DNA of 64,000 nt from Zopfochytrium polystomum (lineage: Eukaryota > Chytridiomycota > Chytridiomycetes > Chytridiales > Chytridiaceae): the NCBI GenBank assembly GCA_025765615.1, contig JAIVFJ010000001.1, positions 868,001 through 932,000 of the forward strand, written 5' to 3'. How positions within the stretch are numbered: position 1 is the stretch's first letter; each line of letters opens with the position of its first letter. The notes beneath the pieces were generated by a model. That model was not told the origin of the DNA and searched no databases. It worked only from the letters and a program-made list of their open reading frames with translations. Position numbers and translations under genes: made by a program. Shown here piece after piece: positions 58,993 to 64,000 of this stretch.

Positions 58993-61743
58993 CTATGTGT
59001 CTTCCTGCATCGAAGAGGAATCCTCCAACTCGCTCTCCATCGAAATGTGCCGCCACGCCTCGTGTTCGACAACCTCCGCCGCCCTGAGCTCCAGCGCGGC
59101 GTCAACGCCGCCAAAGCAGTGCCGCAGCCACACAACAGAGTCCAGCGACCCGCGGGACACAGCAAAGTCCATCGTCTCCACCGCCGTCCGCGCGCCACTG
59201 CGCGCGAGCATGCCCAGCATCGGGCGGAACCCGGCAAGCATCGGGTGCGCGGCAGCCGCTTCCGGGAAGCCCTCACAGAGCCACTGCAGCACGGCGAAGC
59301 GAAGGTGGCGCACGCAGGATTCCATCAAAGCCGTGACGGCGCCGCGAGCGGCGAAGAGCGCTGGCCGGCGGGAGTGGAGGGATTTGAGCACCGCGACGCC
59401 GAGGCCGTCGATTGCGGCTGCGCGCTCGGACCGGTTCGCTGGCTCGTAATCCGAAGGCGCGTCCCAGTGCTTGAGCGTGTTGTCGCCAACGACGACGTTA
59501 AGGGACGCTGTGGCGAGCGCGTCGGGGCTTTCCTCCAGCACTGTGTCAAGATGCTTTGCGAGCCCGAGCTGGACGCAGCGCAACGCAAGTTGGTCGCACT
59601 GCGCTGCGTCGCTGCAAGAGGCGACCACTACAGCCATACTGGCGACAGGCATGCCCTCCAGCGGCAGCAGATGAACGGTGGGGTTGCCGGTGCGCGACTG
59701 CTCCTCAAGGACCTTGGTCCAAAATGCTGGTACAGTTATTTCCTTGCCACTGGCGTGCCTCTGGCTGCCGTCATCGCTTTCGCCATTGGTCCCTTCGGGT
59801 GTTAGACCATAAGTGACGCCGAGGTACTTTACCACCCTCCAATGCCCGTTTCGGGAGGCGCGGGCGGCGGCATCATGACTGCATCCTTCGGATCGATTGT
59901 CGTGGAGAAATTTGACCACCTCCAGATATCCTCGCGCTGCTGCCATATCCATGGCCTTTTTGCTGCACCCCTCCTTCCGGTTCGCGTGGAGGTATTGTAC
60001 CACATTCAGATGTCCGTTGCTGGCTGCTCCATTCATGGCCTCCTTAGTGCAGCCTTCGACACGACGCTTGTGCAAGAACTCGACCACGTCTTGGTGTCCC
60101 GCTGCTGCAGCTTTGTCCATTGCATTCGCTGTGAAGTTCGCTGTGTAATGGTTGTGCAGGAATTTCACAACTGCCAAATGACCGCCCGCCGCTGCCGCAT
60201 TCACAGCAGCTGCTGTGCAGCCCTCCTGGGAGTCCTGGCGGTTGCTGTGCAAAAATTCGAGGACGTCCAAAAGTCCCGCGCCTGCGGCCAAGTCCATTGC
60301 CGAAGACTCCATCAAGGGCTCAGTCCAGTCTTCAAAGGACAGTCGATGCAAGACCTGGATGATCTCCAAGCATGCTCGTGGCAGCACATGGAAGCGCTCG
60401 AGGATTGGCGCGTACACGAGGTCGGCCGTAATGTCTGCCACCTCGGGACGATGTTCCAGCAGGAACTTGACCACCTCTGCTCGTATATTCAAATCCACGC
60501 GATCCTCCGTCGACGCCGAATACAGTGCGCCATGGAGCGCGTCCGCCGTGCAGCCCTCGGTGCGGTGGGAGTGCAGGAACTTCACCACGTCAATGTGCCC
60601 ATTCTCCGCGGCGCCATCCATCGCCGCGACTGTCGCCGGCGCTCCGCGCTCGTGCAAATACTCAACGACAGCAAGGTGTCCCTTCGTCGCGGCCTCGTCC
60701 AACGCCCCGGCCACGCACTCGCTGCCGAACCTCTCCATCACCCACTCGAGCACGCGCACTCGCCCCGACTCGGCGGCCTCAGCGGCAACCTTGAGCCCAA
60801 CTTGGGCATCAAAAGGCTTGAACACGTCCGCCCACCTCAGCAAGTCAACGCGGCCGTCGCGGGCCGCGTTGTAGATAAAACCGTCGTTGATGCTGAGCGT
60901 GGGCTGCGCGGCAAAGAGCGCGACGACGCGGTGTACCGGCAGGCCGGACTGCGCAATGTCGCTCGACTCGATAGAGCTCTCGCCGCGTGGTCCAGGCCGA
61001 ACGAGGTCCAGCCAGTCGCGGGCCACGGCAACAGGGTAGAGCTGGCGCACGAACCGGTCGTCCATCTTCGAATGGACAACTGTGAACATGGATCTGCTGC
61101 GGATGAGGAGGTAGTCGGGGTAGTTGAGGGAGACGCCGTCATTTAGTACCGCTGCAAAGTTTAACGCGCGGGCGGCCGTTGCTGCCGCGGCCGCGGCCTG
61201 TGTGGGTGCTGTATTGGGATCGATGAGCAAGTGGTGGAGGTCGTGTTCGAAGATGTCGCGGCACACGGATCTGGTTCGTTCGCGATCGGCGCCGGAGCCG
61301 CCGGGGTGGAGCGGTTGGATGTCGATGCCGGACAGGAGTTGGGTTACGGGGCTGGCGAGGGCGAGGATGGTGTTTTTAAGCTCGGGTGAGAGTTTGTCCC
61401 AGAGGCTGCGGCGCACGAAGGACTTCGTCGGAGCATCGGCCAAGGGGCCGTGTGGGGCGGGAGCGGGGACTGGCACGGCCGTCGTGGCGGTGGGCGGTGA
61501 ATCAAGGAGCCTCAAGCTCGTGAGAAGTGTTGTCACTGCGGCGACAGCAGCTTGGAGTGCGCCAAAGTGCTCGCGGACGGGTTCGTTCGAAGAGGACGCT
61601 TCACCGCCTTTGAGGGTGGCGACTGCGGTAACGACGGCGGTGGTGGCTGCAGCTGCAGAGACGGCGGCTGCCAGCGCCTTTGCGGAGACCTGGATGGCGT
61701 GGATCTGGGCCTCGATGGCCGCCAGGCCTTGCGCCGTCAGCAT
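58993..61743 (-). CDS. Large ankyrin-repeat protein, 916 residues, intact
   Basis: One exon on the minus strand from the ATG at 61743 to TGA-type stop at 58993. The N-terminal 110 residues are Ala/Thr-rich with a helical start (MLTAQGLAAIEAQIHAIQVS). Then SLWDKLSPELKNTILALAS looks like an F-box-like helix. From about residue 300 to 660 come repeats of the form GHLAVVEYLHERGAPATVAAMDGAAEN and LHxNRxEGCTxxAMxxAAxxGH, a style frequent in oomycete and early-fungal ankyrin proteins. The C-terminal 250 residues are non-repeat. Ankyrin arrays mediate protein binding, here with unknown partners. Unlike the WW family in this window, no damage is visible. Confidence 0.85.
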   Translation of the reverse strand: MLTAQGLAAIEAQIHAIQVSAKALAAAVSAAAATTAVVTAVATLKGGEASSSNEPVREHFGALQAAVAAVTTLLTSLRLLDSPPTATTAVPVPAPAPHGPLADAPTKSFVRRSLWDKLSPELKNTILALASPVTQLLSGIDIQPLHPGGSGADRERTRSVCRDIFEHDLHHLLIDPNTAPTQAAAAAATAARALNFAAVLNDGVSLNYPDYLLIRSRSMFTVVHSKMDDRFVRQLYPVAVARDWLDLVRPGPRGESSIESSDIAQSGLPVHRVVALFAAQPTLSINDGFIYNAARDGRVDLLRWADVFKPFDAQVGLKVAAEAAESGRVRVLEWVMERFGSECVAGALDEAATKGHLAVVEYLHERGAPATVAAMDGAAENGHIDVVKFLHSHRTEGCTADALHGALYSASTEDRVDLNIRAEVVKFLLEHRPEVADITADLVYAPILERFHVLPRACLEIIQVLHRLSFEDWTEPLMESSAMDLAAGAGLLDVLEFLHSNRQDSQEGCTAAAVNAAAAGGHLAVVKFLHNHYTANFTANAMDKAAAAGHQDVVEFLHKRRVEGCTKEAMNGAASNGHLNVVQYLHANRKEGCSKKAMDMAAARGYLEVVKFLHDNRSEGCSHDAAARASRNGHWRVVKYLGVTYGLTPEGTNGESDDGSQRHASGKEITVPAFWTKVLEEQSRTGNPTVHLLPLEGMPVASMAVVVASCSDAAQCDQLALRCVQLGLAKHLDTVLEESPDALATASLNVVVGDNTLKHWDAPSDYEPANRSERAAAIDGLGVAVLKSLHSRRPALFAARGAVTALMESCVRHLRFAVLQWLCEGFPEAAAAHPMLAGFRPMLGMLARSGARTAVETMDFAVSRGSLDSVVWLRHCFGGVDAALELRAAEVVEHEAWRHISMESELEDSSSMQEDT

Positions 61744-62788
61744 CTAATGATGATGCCCAATGGTAATGGTCCAATGGTCCAATGAGGGTGTTGTTATGGC
61801 AGCTTCTTCGACCGACTCGACACTGGTGGTGAGCCAGACGGTGCCCCGTCCAATCGACGTCCTCGTTGTTGTTGACAAGGTTCGCTGACCACCACGCAGC
61901 GTTCCCCTCCTCATCTCATTCCCTAATACACCCCCCAACCCAGTGGACGATTGCAGCAATAATGATCATCCGAAAAAGGATGCCCCCCAACTGGCCAAAA
62001 TGATGGGGCAATCTTCATGAAGACCAGCGGATGCGCGTCTGATGTCTGGAGCGTGTTCGCAGCCTGGCTGTTGAATTGAAAAGGTAAGATGAGGGTGTGC
62101 GACACAGCCGCTCGTTGACCCACCAGCGGCGTACATGGTCTCGCTCAGGAGACCGTTGCTTCTGCAGGGAGATTCTCCCAAATGTTCGTGATTGCACCTG
62201 GCGTGTCAGAAGGGCGCCAACAGACTTGAGTTGGCGTGGAGTGATAAAGCTTGTTTAGAGCATGAGTCCTTTTCTTGTTACGAGCGAAGCGCCGTCTCTT
62301 CTTGGAGTGTCTCACTATCCCCCAACTCGCTGGGCTCTTGTGTCGTTCTTGAAATTAAGGATGCTGTCTTTCCACCACTGTACTGCCTCATCGGGCGCCC
62401 ATCTCACTGCACGTTCATCACACTCGAGCGGCAACAGAGGCAATGGAGTCGCCATCGTGCCACTCCACCAGCCGATCGCTGGGCAGATTTCGAAACAAGA
62501 AATCCAGGAGGCTGACTGATCTGACCTTGCTCAGAGATTTGGGCCACAGTTCTTGAAGGACGAGAGCCAGCAGTTGTGTTGGCAAATAGGGCGGCGATGT
62601 TGAAAGCGATCGCGCGGGTTGCCAGAGTACGAGTGCACGGCGATCGCACGGCAAAACAAAACAGAGGCGCCCCCACGACGGTTTGAACGCCGATCTTCAC
62701 CGAGAATGACTTTTCGATGGTGATATCCTGTCAGTTGGACGACAGGGGCTGCAAAAGTGTCTTCTCATTTCTTATTTCTGTCATGTGA
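61744..62788. other. Intergenic, no gene seen
   Basis: Several short overlapping frames on both strands, none with recognisable motifs. It is the upstream region of the large ankyrin gene. Confidence 0.45.
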
Positions 62789-63652
62789 GTAATAGGTACT
62801 CCTTCCGGGTCTGTGGACCTCTCTCTAACTGGTGTTTGCTATAATCCATCGCTCTCGACCAACCTGCTCTCAGTGAGCCAGCTTGCCAAAAAGCATGGGA
62901 AAAGCGTGCTGTTTGGTGGGGGACACGTCTGGATTGTTGATGGCGATTTTGTTACACACCTTCAGCCTTCGACAATCCTGATTGGCGTTGGTCAGCTTCA
63001 CTGTGATGGTCTCTGCTACGTCGGTGGAAATGCAACATCAGCGACAGAGGACTCTCTTGTGTTTCTTAGTTCCCATAACGAGACACCAAGCCTCCCTCTA
63101 CTTCATGCACGTTTAGGCCATCTGAATGAGAAGTATCTCAAGCTTCTACGGGTCCATACGAATGATTTCAAGGTGATTGAGATCGATCAGTCCTTACCGC
63201 TCTGTGAAGGCTGTGTTTTCAGGAAAAGCCATCGCCAGCCTTTCCCATCATCTGACACACCGGCTCGTGCAGTTGGCAATATCATTGTCCAAGATATCAG
63301 GGGCCTATTTTGGCCGCCTTCTCGGGGCGGTCACCGTTACGTTCAAACCCTTAAAGACCGTTTCTCAGGCCTGGCCGTTTCTTACCTGCTGAAATCTCGC
63401 ACTCAGGCCTGGACCAACTTTGACGTATTTTCCGTTTTTTTGACCACTCAGACTTCATATGTCATCAAAGCGATGCAAACAGACAACACTGGGGAGTATA
63501 TTTCCAAAGCGTTTGAGGACCACCTCACCTCACTGGAAATTGAACATCGCCACACTGTTCCCTATGCCCATCAGCAAAACGGTTTTATTGAGCGCGATCA
63601 CCGAACTCTTTTTGATTGCGCTATGTCAATGTCGCACACACGAAAACTATGA
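62789..63652 (+). mobile_element. Ty1/copia retrotransposon fragment: GAG-pre-integrase and integrase core
   Basis: The frame opens after a stop at 62786 and reads VCYNPSLSTNLLSVSQLAKK and LLHARLGHLN...LPLCEGCVFRKSHRQPF (the HHCC zinc finger). The integrase core follows: IIVQDIRG (first Asp), KDRFSGLAVSYLL, MQTDNTGEYIS (second Asp), TVPYAHQQNGFIERDHRTLF (Glu). The frame ends at 63652, where copia homology stops abruptly (the expected WAEA block is absent). Reverse transcriptase and LTRs are not present in the window. The catalytic residues look intact, so this is a relatively young but truncated copy. Confidence 0.85.
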
Positions 63653-64000
63653 CAGTGAAGGACTGGGTGAAGTTGTACTTGCTGGGTCGATTGCGCAAGA
63701 GCCCACCCCGCACCAGTCTCAAACCCGCTGACAACGCCAGCCTGGTTGGAGCCGGAACCGCCCTCAAAGGAGATCGTGCTCTTTGGCAGAACCTTCCTCT
63801 TCTCGACCTCGAACTGCGACAGCTGCATCCGCTGCGCGTGGCCTTCTGCAACAGAGAGACATCCGCACAACCCAGCTCCGGCTTTCCGTATTCCGGCGCC
63901 AGGGGCAATCCCACCGGCAGAGCTCACCCGTCCGTGAACGCCCCGACAGGACTCTCAGATTCCGAGGCCCGAACAGTACTTTCTCTGGGATCGGTCAGAC
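63653..64000. other. Unassigned sequence after the copia breakpoint
   Basis: A minus-strand frame (63598-63927) has reasonable composition but no recognisable domain and is cut by neither a clear splice site nor a motif. It may belong to a gene extending beyond the window. Confidence 0.35.

Noticed and set aside
59842..61146. 434-residue plus-strand open frame
   Set aside because: It lies entirely antisense to the ankyrin gene and its Gly/His/Arg-rich composition mirrors the repeat codons.

Overview
The window looks like nuclear DNA of a fungus, most likely an early-diverging zoosporic (chytrid-like) lineage. The grounds are: genes split by many short GT-AG introns (about 37-110 nt), spliceosomal U2 and U4 RNAs, an intron-bearing tRNA-Asn, fungal-type secreted hydrolases, and a family of ankyrin-like repeat proteins with a WW signature that I associate with chytrid genomes. 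Phylum is an inference; eukaryote with dense introns is seen directly.

Layout. 0-6 kb: the 3' part of a zinc-ribbon-like gene, two small secreted proteins, a short unknown gene and a four-exon Cys-rich/coiled-coil gene. 6.2-9.3 kb: a decayed WW-ankyrin gene followed by a decayed F-box/WD40 gene. 9.5-11.7 kb: DCAF7/WDR68 with a long Gly/Ser-rich N-terminal extension. 12-13 kb: a Ty1/copia relic and an F-box relic. 13.9-17 kb: a secreted subtilisin-like protease. 17.4-18.1 kb: SRP9. 18.3-23.5 kb: two tandem AIFM2-like flavoprotein genes whose promoters share a 16-bp palindrome. 24.3-27.4 kb: a SINE and a second decayed ankyrin/WD40 pair. 27.7-29.4 kb: a small-RNA cluster (U2, U4, tRNA-Phe). 29.4-32.4 kb: a secreted peptide gene, a broken SDR gene, a second SINE and a third ankyrin pseudogene carrying a solo LTR. 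32.7-34.8 kb: a MICAL-like FAD monooxygenase. 35.7 kb: tRNA-Asn. 37.1-38.2 kb: a secreted phosphoesterase/acid phosphatase. 39.2-41.7 kb: small secreted and membrane proteins. 42.0 kb: tRNA-Ser. 42.8-45.8 kb: tandem TauD-type dioxygenases. 46.9-48.2 kb: a pepsin-like aspartic protease. 48.9-55.7 kb: a segmentally duplicated cluster of two uncharacterised small-protein families (here called X and Y) with tRNA-His genes. 56.2-58.4 kb: an LTR fused to a small membrane-protein gene, and relics. 59.0-61.7 kb: an intact 916-residue ankyrin protein. 62.8 kb to the end: a copia integrase fragment.

The exon models below were joined by hand. In nearly every multi-exon call the reading phases agree at every junction, which is the main support. 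Recurrent themes are local paralogue pairs (AIFM2-like, TauD, X/Y), small secreted proteins with TATA boxes about 75-120 bp upstream, and an ankyrin/F-box-WD40 family that is mostly dead and repeatedly hit by SINE and LTR insertions. I found no CRISPR array and no prokaryotic operon. The most unusual structure is the inverted X/Y/tRNA-His duplication.
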